The notes: generated by a model not told the origin, from the letters alone. A stretch of 64,000 nt of DNA from CAG-877 sp045125935 (GCA_045125935.1 JBGVNW010000068.1:62001-126000); one strand, 5' to 3'; positions 33,613 to 41,886 are shown, counted from the first letter of the stretch. A program made the numbers and translations.

Positions 33613-34038
33613 ATGTATATCGCAGTAGATTTTGACGGAACTTGTGTGAGTCACGAGTATCCAAATGTGGGTAAAGATATTGGAGCAGTGCCTGTTTTGA
33701 AAGCACTTGTTGAAATTGGACATAAGATTATTCTCAATACGATGAGGTCTGGTGATGAATTAGCGGATGCTATTCAGTGGTTTATTGATAATGATATTCC
33801 GTTATATGGCGTGAATGAAAATCCAACCCAAAAAGAATGGACAGCATCACCCAAAGTTTATGCACATATTTATATAGATGATTGTGCATTTGGTTGCCCG
33901 CTTAAAATGGATCCTGCTATCGGCGACAAACCGTTTGTTGATTGGACAGCAGTTGAGAAAAATTTGATGGGAAATTTGAAACTATTATATGGAGATAATT
34001 TATCCAAATCTAAAATAATATATGGAAATAAAACTTAA
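33613..34038 (+). CDS. HAD-superfamily phosphatase
   Basis: 141 aa. Motif I AVDFDGTCV (Asp6, Asp8), motif II NTMRSG, acidic motif IYIDDCAFGCPL. The size and layout fit small cap-less HAD phosphatases in phages; candidate substrates are nucleotides or sugar phosphates. It sits between two DNA-modification genes, so a nucleotide-pool role is plausible but unproven. It overlaps the next gene by 17 bases. Confidence 0.8.
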   Translation: MYIAVDFDGTCVSHEYPNVGKDIGAVPVLKALVEIGHKIILNTMRSGDELADAIQWFIDNDIPLYGVNENPTQKEWTASPKVYAHIYIDDCAFGCPLKMDPAIGDKPFVDWTAVEKNLMGNLKLLYGDNLSKSKIIYGNKT

Positions 34039-34591
34039 ACTGATAGCAACCGATAATGATCGCAATATCGCCAAGAACATAGTTGAGAATCACCATTCTT
34101 ATGTACCGACATTTAAAAGTGTGGGGAGAAGGATAGATTGGTTGATTGCTGTCGATAATGAAGTTGTCGGTATGATAGGAATCGGTTCATCAACATATCC
34201 GCCGTGTAAGGATATCTTGACCAGACTCGGTAAGACCAAGAGTGAATATAGGGAAATCTTCAACAACATTGCTAACAACTGGCGGTTCTGTATGTGTAAG
34301 AAAATTCCTAATGTTGGAACCAGAGTCTTGAAACTCCTCCGCCAGTAAGCACCAATAGAATGGAAAAAGAAATATGGAGATGAGTTGAGGTATTTGATTA
34401 CATTTGTCGGCGGGGGGCATGATGGTGCTGTATATAAAGCCGACAACTGGGAAGTGATTGGGAATACAGCGGGACTGCCGCAGCATAAATCTGTTTCTAT
34501 GAAGTGGGATGATGCTGTCGGTTTGAAAGCAAAATTTGTAAAACCAACAGGGGAAAACAAAAAGGTTATATTCTTCAAAGAATTAAAATAA
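34022..34591 (+). pseudogene. Mom/DUF4338-like DNA-modification gene with in-frame TAA
   Basis: 190 codons in one frame interrupted by TAA at 34346-34348. First part: IVENHHSYVPTFKSVGRRID, WLIAVDNEVVGMIGIG, NNWRFCMCKKIPNVGTRVLK. Second part: APIEWKKKYGDELRYLITFV, GAVYKADNWEVIGNTAGLPQ. This is the GNAT-like layout of Mom / DUF4338 proteins; phage Mu Mom modifies adenines and protects DNA from restriction. As written the product ends at residue 108. Confidence 0.65.
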
Positions 34592-34738
34592 TAATTATTA
34601 TTTTTTATTAATTCACTGACAGCAAACAAGATAGCAGTTGAATATATATGGTGATTGCTGTCAATAAAAAAAAATATTATAAAAAACCTTCAAAAATATT
34701 TGGAGGTTTCATTTTTTATTGCTATCTTTGTAGTGTAA
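34592..34738 (+). promoter_or_regulatory. Composite terminator region and promoter cassette
   Basis: AATAATTATTATTTTTT at about 34590-34606; CTGACAGCAA (34616) and TTGCTGTCAA (34655) form an inverted pair; then hairpin AAACCTTC/GGAGGTTT (34684-34709), T-run, TTTGG in the 3' arm, TATCTTTG at 34723-34730. Confidence 0.8.
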
Positions 34739-34754
34739 AACTTAAACAACAACT

Positions 34755-35198
34755 ATGACACGAAAAGAACGAAAAGAATATATCCTCAACTTGGATAAGG
34801 TAGTAAGACGATGGAGAACTAACTCTAAATTATTCGCAGGAGGTTGTTGCTTCTCATCTGGACAGATAGCAACATTACTTGAAAAGAAAGGTATTGGATA
34901 TAAAGTGATTTGCTGGCAATGTGGAGATTTTAATGTGAAAAATCTAAAAGATATAATCTTAAATAACGATTGCTGTCATGTAGCCATTCAAGTCAGAATT
35001 GATAATCAGAAATTTATAATAGGTGGAAGTTTCTACTCTGGATGTAAAACGAATCGCAGAACATATACAGATATCAAAAGCAAAGAAATTATAGATTATG
35101 ACCTGCTCGGACATTATAAAGGTTGCTGGAATAGAACATATAACAGAAACCTCAACAGCAGATTTACAAAAACATTGACGAATGCTGTCAATAAATAA
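34755..35198 (+). CDS. Cys/His protein, possible papain-like fold
   Basis: 147 aa. LFAGGCCFSSGQIATLLEKK then GIGYKVICWQCGD, NNDCCHVAIQVRIDNQKFII and GGSFYSGC. A Cys at the start of a helix and a later His-Val on a strand, followed by 'INGG', resembles papain-like or transglutaminase-like folds I have seen in phage proteins. No activity can be asserted. Own promoter. Confidence 0.6.
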   Translation: MTRKERKEYILNLDKVVRRWRTNSKLFAGGCCFSSGQIATLLEKKGIGYKVICWQCGDFNVKNLKDIILNNDCCHVAIQVRIDNQKFIIGGSFYSGCKTNRRTYTDIKSKEIIDYDLLGHYKGCWNRTYNRNLNSRFTKTLTNAVNK

Positions 35199-35270
35199 TA
35201 ATTATTATTTTTATTTTTCTACCAGCAAAATTTGGTTATGTCAGAAAAAATGATTATCTTTGTAATATAA
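35196..35270 (+). promoter_or_regulatory. Promoter behind AAT-palindrome
   Basis: AATAATAATTATTATTTTTA, TTTGG 35231-35235, TATCTTTG 35255-35262. Confidence 0.8.
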
Positions 35271-35290
35271 AACTTAAAACAATAACGATT

Positions 35291-35551
35291 ATGATTATGA
35301 TAAGCAATTTGAAAGCAAACGCAATGAATAAAGTAATGTATTTCATGGCAAACTGTGGTTATGATGCTGGCAAAAAACTGATCTATGATTCTTTTGACAA
35401 AAATCTGGCAGATCACATTTTCGATAAGTATATGGAGATTAGTGAGTATGCTAGCAGACCTTTCTTTGAGTTGTACTTTGCAGTGGACAACGATTGCAAA
35501 AAGGCTATCCTTAATTATATTGAGAACAACTATAACATTCCTGAAATCTAA
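35291..35551 (+). CDS. Hypothetical protein
   Basis: 86 aa: SNLKANAMNKVMYFMANCGY, ADHIFDKYMEISEYASRPFF, LYFAVDNDCKKAILNYIENN. Helical. Function unknown. Confidence 0.65.
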   Translation: MIMISNLKANAMNKVMYFMANCGYDAGKKLIYDSFDKNLADHIFDKYMEISEYASRPFFELYFAVDNDCKKAILNYIENNYNIPEI

Positions 35552-35562
35552 TATATAATAAT

Positions 35563-35880
35563 ATGTATACAGCGAAAGATGCAAGAAATACTGTTATTGA
35601 TTATGAAAGAAATCGCAATCAGGAGGAGTTAGAATTTCTATTAGACATAACAGACAATCGGATAGCATACGACATTGTTATTGAGAAAATCAAATCGCTT
35701 GCTTATAAAGGAGTGTCTGAAATGTTGATTGAAAAAAAGAATAAAAGAGATACTGAACTGATTTCACTTTTTAAAGAAACGAATGTAGGAAAGATTTTGG
35801 ATTATCTTGGTTATAGAATAGAAATGAAATTAGACAGTTTTGATCCGACTTTATTAGAATGGGTTAGAATTTCTTGGTAA
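35563..35880 (+). CDS. Hypothetical protein
   Basis: 105 aa: YTAKDARNTVIDYERNRNQE, IEKIKSLAYKGVSEMLIEKK, FKETNVGKILDYLGYRIEMK. The TAKEAR...I...A..G.......L.......L...GY..... layout is a recurrent phage type related to 32348-32638. Function unknown. Confidence 0.7.
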   Translation: MYTAKDARNTVIDYERNRNQEELEFLLDITDNRIAYDIVIEKIKSLAYKGVSEMLIEKKNKRDTELISLFKETNVGKILDYLGYRIEMKLDSFDPTLLEWVRISW

Positions 35881-35889
35881 AAAATCATT

Positions 35890-35930
35890 AAAAAATTTGG
35901 ATAATTGAAAAAAAGTTATTATCTTTGTAG
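35890..35930 (+). promoter_or_regulatory. Promoter
   Basis: TTTGG 35896-35900, TATCTTTG 35920-35927, immediately after the previous stop. No palindrome precedes this one. Confidence 0.75.
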
Positions 35931-35956
35931 TGTAAAACTTAAAACAATAAAGCATT

Positions 35957-36148
35957 ATGGCAACAACGAATTATACACTAACAACAAATCGCAGTAAAAA
36001 AACCTATACTATCCGTAGATATGACAACGGAAAGCTTACCAGCAAATATCGTAGTTATCCACAGGGTGATGAATATTCAGAACACTGGACAGAAAACGAC
36101 ATCAAGAATTTCTTGAAATATTCTGGAGATTACTATGTTGTTAAGTGA
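35957..36148 (+). CDS. Small basic hypothetical protein
   Basis: 63 aa: MATTNYTLTTNRSKKTYTIR then SKYRSYPQGDEYSEHWTEND. Thr/Arg/Lys rich start. A distant relative of 51250-51450 (MATTTYRVKY...) in length and layout. Function unknown. Confidence 0.65.
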   Translation: MATTNYTLTTNRSKKTYTIRRYDNGKLTSKYRSYPQGDEYSEHWTENDIKNFLKYSGDYYVVK

Positions 36149-36164
36149 TTGCTGTCCGATGAGG

Positions 36165-36246
36165 TAAAATAAAAATAATAATTATTTTTTTCAAGAAAGT
36201 TGCTGAAAAATTTGGAAATTCAAAAAAAAAGTTGTTATATTTGTAG
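36165..36246 (+). promoter_or_regulatory. Promoter behind AAT-palindrome
   Basis: AATAATAATTATTTTTTTC, TTTGG 36211-36215, TATATTTG 36236-36243. Confidence 0.8.
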
Positions 36247-36272
36247 TGTAAAACTTAAAACAACAAACAATT

Positions 36273-36518
36273 ATGGCACAAAAAAATCTCATTGAAAAAG
36301 ACACATATGTATGCGTCTATAATATTAAGGACAAAGACGGAAAGCATCTGAACAATTTGGAACTTAATGTTGGTAAAGAGATCCTGAAATCAGATGATGT
36401 CTATGAGGAATATGTCGGAAGATTATATGTTGAGTCTGAAGATTTGGATAGTGCAGTATTTGATTATGTAAAGGAAATATATCCAGATTTTTTCACTTAT
36501 GAATATGAAGTAGATTGA
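36273..36518 (+). CDS. Hypothetical acidic protein
   Basis: 81 aa: YVCVYNIKDKDGKHLNNLEL, EEYVGRLYVESEDLDSAVFD. Acidic beta-rich. Ends TGA, followed by inverted pair TGACAGCA...TGCTGTCA (36517-36552). Confidence 0.65.
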   Translation: MAQKNLIEKDTYVCVYNIKDKDGKHLNNLELNVGKEILKSDDVYEEYVGRLYVESEDLDSAVFDYVKEIYPDFFTYEYEVD

Positions 36519-36569
36519 CAGCAACCTGAAATCAAATGGCGAATGCTGTCAGAAAAAAATAAAAAAAGT

Positions 36570-36615
36570 TTCTGAAAAATTTGGAAAAACAAAATATTTT
36601 TGTTATATTTGTAAT
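36570..36615 (+). promoter_or_regulatory. Promoter of the tRNA cluster
   Basis: TTTGG 36580-36584 and TATATTTG 36604-36611, about 30 bases before tRNA-Met. Confidence 0.8.
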
Positions 36616-36640
36616 GTAGTTCTTTGATAAGCATTGAAAC

Positions 36641-37021
36641 GGTCCTATAGCTCAGTTGGTTAGAGCATCTGACTTGATGTCCTATAAATTTCTCAAAAAT
36701 ATAAAAGTTTATAGGAGGTGGGTCGCAATATTGGAAACGATATTGTAGTAAGTGTTAAATTCATTGAAAGTCTTTATGGTAACATATTGTACCAACGATG
36801 AGCCAAATCCTTAACAGGAGAGGTGCAGAGACTATAATACACCACCTAAGTTATAGCACTTAACCAGATATGTGGTCATTCATATTTCTTAATAGGAGAA
36901 TACCCCACGGTTAGGTGATGTAATATGGTGAAGGCATAGTCCAAGTAAATGTATTTGAAATGAGATAGAATATATTTATAGCATAATCAGGAGGTCGTAG
37001 GTTCAAGCCCTACTGGGACCA
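36641..37021 (+). tRNA. trnM-CAU: tRNA-Met(CAU) interrupted by a group I intron
   Basis: 5' exon 36641-36674 (acceptor GGTCCTA, D arm GCTC/GAGC, anticodon stem TCTGA, then CT). 3' exon 36982-37021 (CATAA, TCAGG, variable AGGTC, T arm GTAGG-TTCAAGC-CCTAC, acceptor TGGGACC, discriminator A). Joined, all stems pair and the loop is CTCATAA, anticodon CAU; elongator Met or lysidine-type Ile cannot be separated. CCA is not encoded. Serves phage translation once spliced. Confidence 0.85.
36675..36981 (+). other. Group I intron in tRNA-Met anticodon loop
   Basis: 307 nt inserted after U33. The 5' exon end GACU pairs with an internal guide GGUC (U-G wobble at the splice site); CCTATAAA/TTTATAGG extends the first stem; P7 is GACTAT (36830-36835) with ATAGTC (36936-36941), beside the typical GTGAAGGC; the intron ends in G (36981). 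Intron-encoded protein absent. Confidence 0.85.
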
Positions 37022-37143
37022 CAAAATATACTGAAGCAATCTGAAAAATAATGATGATTGCTGTCGGGAAAATAAAAATAATTATTATTTCAGAAATGAA
37101 ATGATATGAAATGGATAGCAAAAGAGATTGCTATTTTACAAAT

Positions 37144-37562
37144 GCTCTCTTAGCATAATGGATAATGCAACAGCCTTTAAGCAAATGTTTACATGAAATA
37201 GGAGTGCATACCCTGTAAAGGGTCGCTGGGAAACCAGTTATGTAGAAGTCCCCTAAACGGTGAAACCTTAACGGGTAGTGCTGATGGCAACACCGTGCCA
37301 ATGTTATTAACGGAGATGACATCTCGCAAGAGTTCAGAAAATAAAAGTCGGAGTTATAGACAGTGTGTAGAGAATCTACGGGGACAACCTAAGTTGAAAT
37401 AGTGTACAGATTTCAATATGGTTGAGATTGATTCCAGACCACAAACAATTCACAATGTTTATAAAAGTACTTTTGGAAATGAAGACATTGTTAATAATTG
37501 GTAGTGAAAACTATAGTGGTAGGCTAAGCTGTCGATTGCTGGTTCGAGTCCAGCAGAGAGTA
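37144..37562 (+). tRNA. trnR-UCU: tRNA-Arg(UCU) interrupted by a group I intron
   Basis: 5' exon 37144-37177 (acceptor GCTCTCT, D arm GCAT/ATGC with GGATA, stem ACAGC, then CTT). 3' exon 37524-37562 (CTAA, GCTGT, CGATT, T arm GCTGG-TTCGAGT-CCAGC, AGAGAGT, A). Spliced loop CTTCTAA reads UCU. The D-loop A20 suits Arg. If splicing were one base earlier on both sides the anticodon would be GCU, but the short variable loop argues against Ser. CCA not encoded. Confidence 0.8.
37178..37523 (+). other. Group I intron in tRNA-Arg anticodon loop
   Basis: About 346 nt. Shares with the tRNA-Met intron the blocks GGGTCGC-stem-GAAAC-stem, CCTAAGTT and TGAAGrCATwGT. P7 is GACAGT (37359-37364) with ATTGTT (37487-37492), two wobbles. 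Ends in G. Exact borders are uncertain by one base. No ORF inside; the HNH gene follows the tRNA. Confidence 0.75.
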
Positions 37563-37585
37563 CAAAATAAAATTAAAAAACCAGT

Positions 37586-38152
37586 ATGAAAGAATTGAAA
37601 GAATGTCCAATTCATGGTTTAACAGAATTTACATTTTATAAAACATCTTCACACAATGGACAATTTAAGTGTAATAAATGTGAAGTAGAGTTATCAACTT
37701 TAAAAAACCAAAAAAGAAAAATTAAAGCGGTTGAATATAAAGGTGGAAAATGTGAATTGTGTAAGTATGATAAAAATATATCTGCTTTGGAGTTTCACCA
37801 CTTAAATCCAGACGAAAAGGATTTTACAATTTCTGGATTTAAATGTGGTTGGGAAGACTTAAAAAAAGAATTAGACAAATGTATAATGGTTTGTGCTAAT
37901 TGTCATAGGGAAATACACAACCCACATTCAACTATACAGAATATTAAAGAACTGATAGAAAAACATGAAATTGACATTAAGATTAAACAGGAAACATATA
38001 AGCGAAATAGACCTTCAAAATACAAATTTACTTTAGATGAAGTTAATAAAAAAAGATTGGAGTGTTCTAACTGGGAAGAAGTTGCAGATTTTTATGATAT
38101 GAGTATATCAACTTTAAAAAGACATCGCAAAGAATTAAAAAATAAAAAATAA
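37586..38152 (+). CDS. HNH endonuclease with C-terminal HTH
   Basis: 188 aa. N-terminal zinc-type segment (CPIHGLTEF...FKCNKCEVE), then the HNH core CELCKYDKNISALEFHHLNP and CANCHREIHNP (Cys pairs with HH...N..CH..H), and a closing helix-turn-helix-like NWEEVADFYDMSISTLKRHR. Such free-standing HNH enzymes mediate homing. Located between two tRNA genes and 24 bases after an intron-bearing one, it may mobilise the introns in trans. Confidence 0.85.
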   Translation: MKELKECPIHGLTEFTFYKTSSHNGQFKCNKCEVELSTLKNQKRKIKAVEYKGGKCELCKYDKNISALEFHHLNPDEKDFTISGFKCGWEDLKKELDKCIMVCANCHREIHNPHSTIQNIKELIEKHEIDIKIKQETYKRNRPSKYKFTLDEVNKKRLECSNWEEVADFYDMSISTLKRHRKELKNKK

Positions 38153-38245
38153 AATTTTGTCAGCAATCTGAAATCTAATGATGATTGTTATGAAATCAGA
38201 TGGTGATTGCTGTCAAAAAAGATATTTGAAATATTTGATAAGGAG

Positions 38246-38329
38246 GCAGGAATGTTGTAATAGGTAGCCAAGAGGCACTTAAAATGCCTTGACCATTTGG
38301 TCGTGCGGGTTCGAGTCCCGCTTCCTGTA
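38246..38329 (+). tRNA. trnL-UAA: tRNA-Leu(UAA)
   Basis: Acceptor GCAGGAA/TTCCTGT, D stem TTG/CAA, anticodon arm AGGCA-CTTAAAA-TGCCT (UAA), long variable arm GACC-ATTT-GGTC, T arm GCGGG-TTCGAGT-CCCGC, discriminator A. Type II structure with long arm fits Leu. No intron; CCA not encoded. Confidence 0.92.
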
Positions 38330-38447
38330 CAAAAAAATTAAATAAACTATATTGACAGCAAACGCCAATTTTATGCAGTCAAATGAAATCAAATGAAGAT
38401 TGATGTTATGGTGATTGCTGTCAGAACATTAAAAAACTGAAAGCATT
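38330..38447 (+). other. Intergenic stretch with GACAGCAA inverted pair
   Basis: TTGACAGCAA (38353) and TTGCTGTCAG (38416) face each other across about 55 bases containing TGAAATCAAATGA. No promoter box found; 38448 may be read from upstream. Confidence 0.4.
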
Positions 38448-39062
38448 ATGTTAAATTTTCTGAAATCAAAAACAAAGTATGAATATGTAGAAAAATATGC
38501 ATACTTTACAAATGGCAAAAAAATCTATAGAGTATCATTGGAAGAATTCATTGATAAGAAAGACCTTCAACTATCTCGTGATGAATTGTTCAACAAGTAT
38601 GGTTTTTATGTGAGTGAATATTCTCTTGACAGCGGCATCTTTGAAGACTGGAATGCTATTGGATCACATGATAATCTATCAGATTATATCGGAGGAGACA
38701 TGAAGGAAATTAATTCAACAGAATTGCAATTTGCTATCAACAGTATTAAAAATAACTTTCAAAAGAAATTTGATGAATTGCAATTAGATGGGACATTATA
38801 TACTTATAATGTATATGCCCTTTATGAAACATCTTGCTTTCAAAAGATCGCAAAGGTTAAGAGAAAGTTGGTCAATAAAGAAAGAAATGACGATTACAGA
38901 CTTTTTCTTGAAATCGAAATCCTTGATGGAAAATCAGCAGAGACTAAACGAGAATTCATTCCGTTCGTTGAATTTATTACGGAATATAAATCAGGTTGTG
39001 ATCTTGAAGTAGTTGACAGCGGTGATAAATGGATCACCAAAGTTGAAGAGTATTTTGATTGA
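38448..39062 (+). CDS. Hypothetical protein
   Basis: 204 aa: YEYVEKYAYFTNGKKIYRVS, ISEYSLDSGIFEDWNAIGSH in part, YVYALYETSCFQKIAKVKRK, FIPFVEFITEYKSGCDLEVV. Beta-rich, acidic, no family recognised. Ends TGA. Confidence 0.7.
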   Translation: MLNFLKSKTKYEYVEKYAYFTNGKKIYRVSLEEFIDKKDLQLSRDELFNKYGFYVSEYSLDSGIFEDWNAIGSHDNLSDYIGGDMKEINSTELQFAINSIKNNFQKKFDELQLDGTLYTYNVYALYETSCFQKIAKVKRKLVNKERNDDYRLFLEIEILDGKSAETKREFIPFVEFITEYKSGCDLEVVDSGDKWITKVEEYFD

Positions 39063-39143
39063 ATCTGAAATCAAAAGATAGCGAATGCTAACGGAGAGAA
39101 AAAAAAAATAATTATTATTTCTGAAATCAAAAGCAATTTACTT

Positions 39144-39404
39144 ATGGTAAAGATATCATATTATTATGATCCTATTATGAAATCGTATGAAGAACGATAC
39201 TATATGGATTATTATTGTTCGGACGGTAAAACCCGCTTGTGGGCAGGTAGATGTATATCAGACACGCCGACAGCATTATTAAAAGATATCCGAAATATTG
39301 TGGCAGGTCTTAATAAACCGAGAGCATTATTTGGGCAGAATGGTAAATTGTCTCAATGGTTCTGGTGGAGGCGGGTCATCAGAAATCAAAAGAAATTAAG
39401 ATAG
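39144..39404 (+). CDS. Hypothetical basic protein
   Basis: 86 aa: MVKISYYYDPIMKSYEERYY, TRLWAGRCISDTPTALLKDI, SQWFWWRRVIRNQKKLR. Aromatic-rich with a basic tail. Function unknown. Confidence 0.65.
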   Translation: MVKISYYYDPIMKSYEERYYMDYYCSDGKTRLWAGRCISDTPTALLKDIRNIVAGLNKPRALFGQNGKLSQWFWWRRVIRNQKKLR

Positions 39405-39411
39405 AAGATGG

Positions 39412-39457
39412 GGATAGAGGGCGATAGCGTTGTGAAACGACATCGCTCTTTTTTTAT
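39412..39457 (+). terminator. Rho-independent terminator
   Basis: AGAGGGCGAT-AGCGTTGTGAAACGAC-ATCGCTCTT (39416-39450) followed by T7; an inner CGTT/ACG stem closes the loop. Ends the 39144 transcript. Confidence 0.85.
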
Positions 39458-39555
39458 ATCAACAAAAAAATAAAATTGCTGTCGACATAAATAATATAGA
39501 GATGATAATTTAAGAGCAATATTAGCAATTTCCATAAATAATTTTATTGTTGTAT

Positions 39556-39596
39556 GAGGGTGATGCCAAATTTTTGGTGTCGCCCTTTTTTTTTTG
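39556..39596 (+). terminator. Second terminator, ending a possible short RNA
   Basis: GGGTGATGCCAAA/TTTGGTGTCGCCC with a two-base loop and T10 (39558-39595). The roughly 100 bases between this and the previous terminator hold no ORF, so a small RNA or relic may end here. Confidence 0.8.
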
Positions 39597-39635
39597 ACAG
39601 CAATCGTCAATTATTTTCGTTTGCTATTAGAAATA

Positions 39636-39665
39636 ATAATTATTTTTTGTTATATTTAATATGTA
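39636..39665 (+). promoter_or_regulatory. AAT-palindrome with weak promoter box
   Basis: AATAATAATTATTTTTTG then TATATTTA, a -7 box lacking the final G. Upstream of 39684. Confidence 0.45.
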
Positions 39666-39683
39666 ATTAAATGAAATCAGAAG

Positions 39684-39998
39684 ATGGAGGACAACAATTT
39701 TTACAACCCGATTAACAATCCGAAATTCAATACAGTGGAAGAACTTTGCGAATACCTGGAAGCACAAGGTCATGAAGGGACTGTATTTTTTGAGAATCCA
39801 AGTTTCGTCAAAGCGATCATTGGAATCACTGACAGCGAGCAGTTGATATATGATTATGATCTGATGATAGCAGCGGCGATGGAAGAAGAAGGATGGGATG
39901 TTGAGGGTGCTATCGAGTGGATAGATTACAACACGCTACGATCAATACCATATATGGGAAATTATCATCCGATAGTTATCTTTCCCATAAACTGGTAA
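39684..39998 (+). CDS. Conserved phage protein
   Basis: 104 aa: FNTVEELCEYLEAQGHEGTV, FFENPSFVKAIIGITDSEQL, EEGWDVEGAIEWIDYNTLRS and YHPIVIFPI. I recognise 'VFENPSYxxAIIGxTxDGRxIYDYxxM..M.EEDGM....A.E.I.YNT.R..PY......IV' as a widespread phage protein of unknown function. Confidence 0.85.
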   Translation: MEDNNFYNPINNPKFNTVEELCEYLEAQGHEGTVFFENPSFVKAIIGITDSEQLIYDYDLMIAAAMEEEGWDVEGAIEWIDYNTLRSIPYMGNYHPIVIFPINW

Positions 39999-40089
39999 AG
40001 ACACTATATATACTTTCTCCGAATGGTGGTGGATGCTGGCAGTATGTCACTCCGTCACCATTTGTTAATAATAATTATTTTTATTTTTT

Positions 40090-41727
40090 ATGAAATCAAC
40101 AGACAAACTTAATCTTTTTGGCGAACCGCTATCAGATGAAATTGAAAGAAATGTGGTGAAAAACAAGACATTATCTTTTAAAAAGAAATACAAGGCAACC
40201 CAAGACTATCACTATATGCCGATTAAGAATATGAAACATCGGAAAGCAACCAAACAGTTTTTATCTGAAATGCTTGGACTTCAGACAGCAGGTTGGACAA
40301 CTGACCAGATTTTGTATGCTATCGGACGGGAATTGACAGCAGGTAAGCAATTACCAGACTTTCATCTGAAATCCAAAAGCAATTTGAAGATATCTATACC
40401 AGATGATGTTCGAGAAGAGCATGATCTAATTGGTGGTTGCTATCAATATTTGAGCACAAAACACGAGAGACTCAAAAAAGGATCCTTTTATACTACAGAA
40501 AGAATTATTGAAAGAATCGTTATTGGTCTTGATATTGATGGAGACACTTCTGTATTTGATCCATCTTGTGGGAGTGGGAATCTAATATTGAACAGTAAGG
40601 TTATTAACCCAAAACAAGTACATGGCATTGATATTGATCCACTGGCAGTGATGTGCTGTCAGTTCAATTACTATCTGAAATTTGGGAACGACGCACCTGA
40701 ACCTGATATCAGATGTATGAACTTCTCGGATCTGGTGAAACAGGGATGTGATCTGAAATTTGATGTAATCCTGTGCAATCCACCGTATGGGGCGGAGATG
40801 AATATATCTGGAGTGAATTCTGAAATCAGAAGCACTGACTGTTTGGATTTCTTCGTAGAGCATGCGAGCAAGATGGCGGCGGAGTCTGTCTTCGTGCTAC
40901 CAGAAACTGTAATCAATGTAAAGAAGCACGAGAACTTGAGATCTTGGATTCTACAGAAAAAGAAATTGTCTGCAATTCAAAGCTTTGGGGCTGGAATTGA
41001 TAGCACATTATATAATATAGTATCATTGACCTTAAATCATAAAGAAAAAAATAATTATTTTTTTGATGGAAAGCAGGTAGATTATGATTTTACCATCAAT
41101 GTGTTGGACAGCAAATTTCGTCCGATCGGAGGAGATGAGATGGAATTCATTCGAAAGATGTATGCTATACCTCATCAGACATTAGAGAAGTGTAAACATG
41201 TAACGGGAATAGTAACTGGGGATGATGAGAAGTTTTTATTAGATGAACCGACAGCAAGTTCTGAACCAGTGATTACTGGGAAGCACATAGAACCATATAA
41301 GATCACAGGAGAGAAATATATTAATTACGAAGATGTTCGTGGGCAGTTGGCGATCGCTGTCAAGGACTCATATTTCCGAACACCAGAAAAACTCATTTAT
41401 CATACAGTATCCAGAAATTTAGAGTTTGCTATCGACACTGACAGCAGGCTTACTACCTGCACTGCGAATTTCTTTTTGGTGAAAGATATCAGGGTGAGTA
41501 CTAAATGTATTATGGCGATGTTTAACTCTCGGATATATAATCGCATCAACGAGTTACTCTTCGGTGACAAAGTGAATCGTGGAGGCAATATTAAAAAATT
41601 ACCTATCCCGATTCTGGATGAAGACCAGCAGCGGCGGATGGAGAAATATGTGGATGATGAGAATTACGCAGCGATTGAAGAGATGCTCGCTGATTTCTTT
41701 CAGATTTATGATAGCAAAATAAAATAA
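40090..41727 (+). CDS. N6-adenine DNA methyltransferase (Eco57I/TaqI-like)
   Basis: 545 aa. Motif X-like RLKKGSFYTTERI (128-140), motif I FDPSCGSGNL (156-165), GIDIDPLAV (179-187), motif IV NPPYGAEM (230-237). The region beyond 350 (IVTGDDEKFL...PVITGKHIEPYKITG, FNSRIYNRINELL, RGGNIKKLPIP) is a TaqI-like target-recognition domain. So it is a gamma-class m6A enzyme with its own recognition part. No cognate endonuclease is adjacent; likely protects phage DNA. Codons are GC-richer than neighbours, suggesting transfer. An AAATAATTATTTTTTT word occurs in frame at 41048-41063. Confidence 0.9.
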   Translation: MKSTDKLNLFGEPLSDEIERNVVKNKTLSFKKKYKATQDYHYMPIKNMKHRKATKQFLSEMLGLQTAGWTTDQILYAIGRELTAGKQLPDFHLKSKSNLKISIPDDVREEHDLIGGCYQYLSTKHERLKKGSFYTTERIIERIVIGLDIDGDTSVFDPSCGSGNLILNSKVINPKQVHGIDIDPLAVMCCQFNYYLKFGNDAPEPDIRCMNFSDLVKQGCDLKFDVILCNPPYGAEMNISGVNSEIRSTDCLDFFVEHASKMAAESVFVLPETVINVKKHENLRSWILQKKKLSAIQSFGAGIDSTLYNIVSLTLNHKEKNNYFFDGKQVDYDFTINVLDSKFRPIGGDEMEFIRKMYAIPHQTLEKCKHVTGIVTGDDEKFLLDEPTASSEPVITGKHIEPYKITGEKYINYEDVRGQLAIAVKDSYFRTPEKLIYHTVSRNLEFAIDTDSRLTTCTANFFLVKDIRVSTKCIMAMFNSRIYNRINELLFGDKVNRGGNIKKLPIPILDEDQQRRMEKYVDDENYAAIEEMLADFFQIYDSKIK

Positions 41728-41845
41728 AAATTATTATTTTTTGGATACCTTTTTGTTCTAAAAGTCAGATTTATTTCGGGCTGTTTGAAAAATCATAGGG
41801 AAAAAATAAAAATCATTGATCTAAAAGTCGGATTTTGATTTTTAA

Positions 41846-41886
41846 AAGTAGCACAAGGGAATAAACACTCTTGTGCTTTTTTTATT
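41846..41886 (+). terminator. Terminator after methyltransferase
   Basis: AGCACAAG/CTTGTGCT stem at 41850-41877, loop GGAATAAACACT, then T7. Confidence 0.85.
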
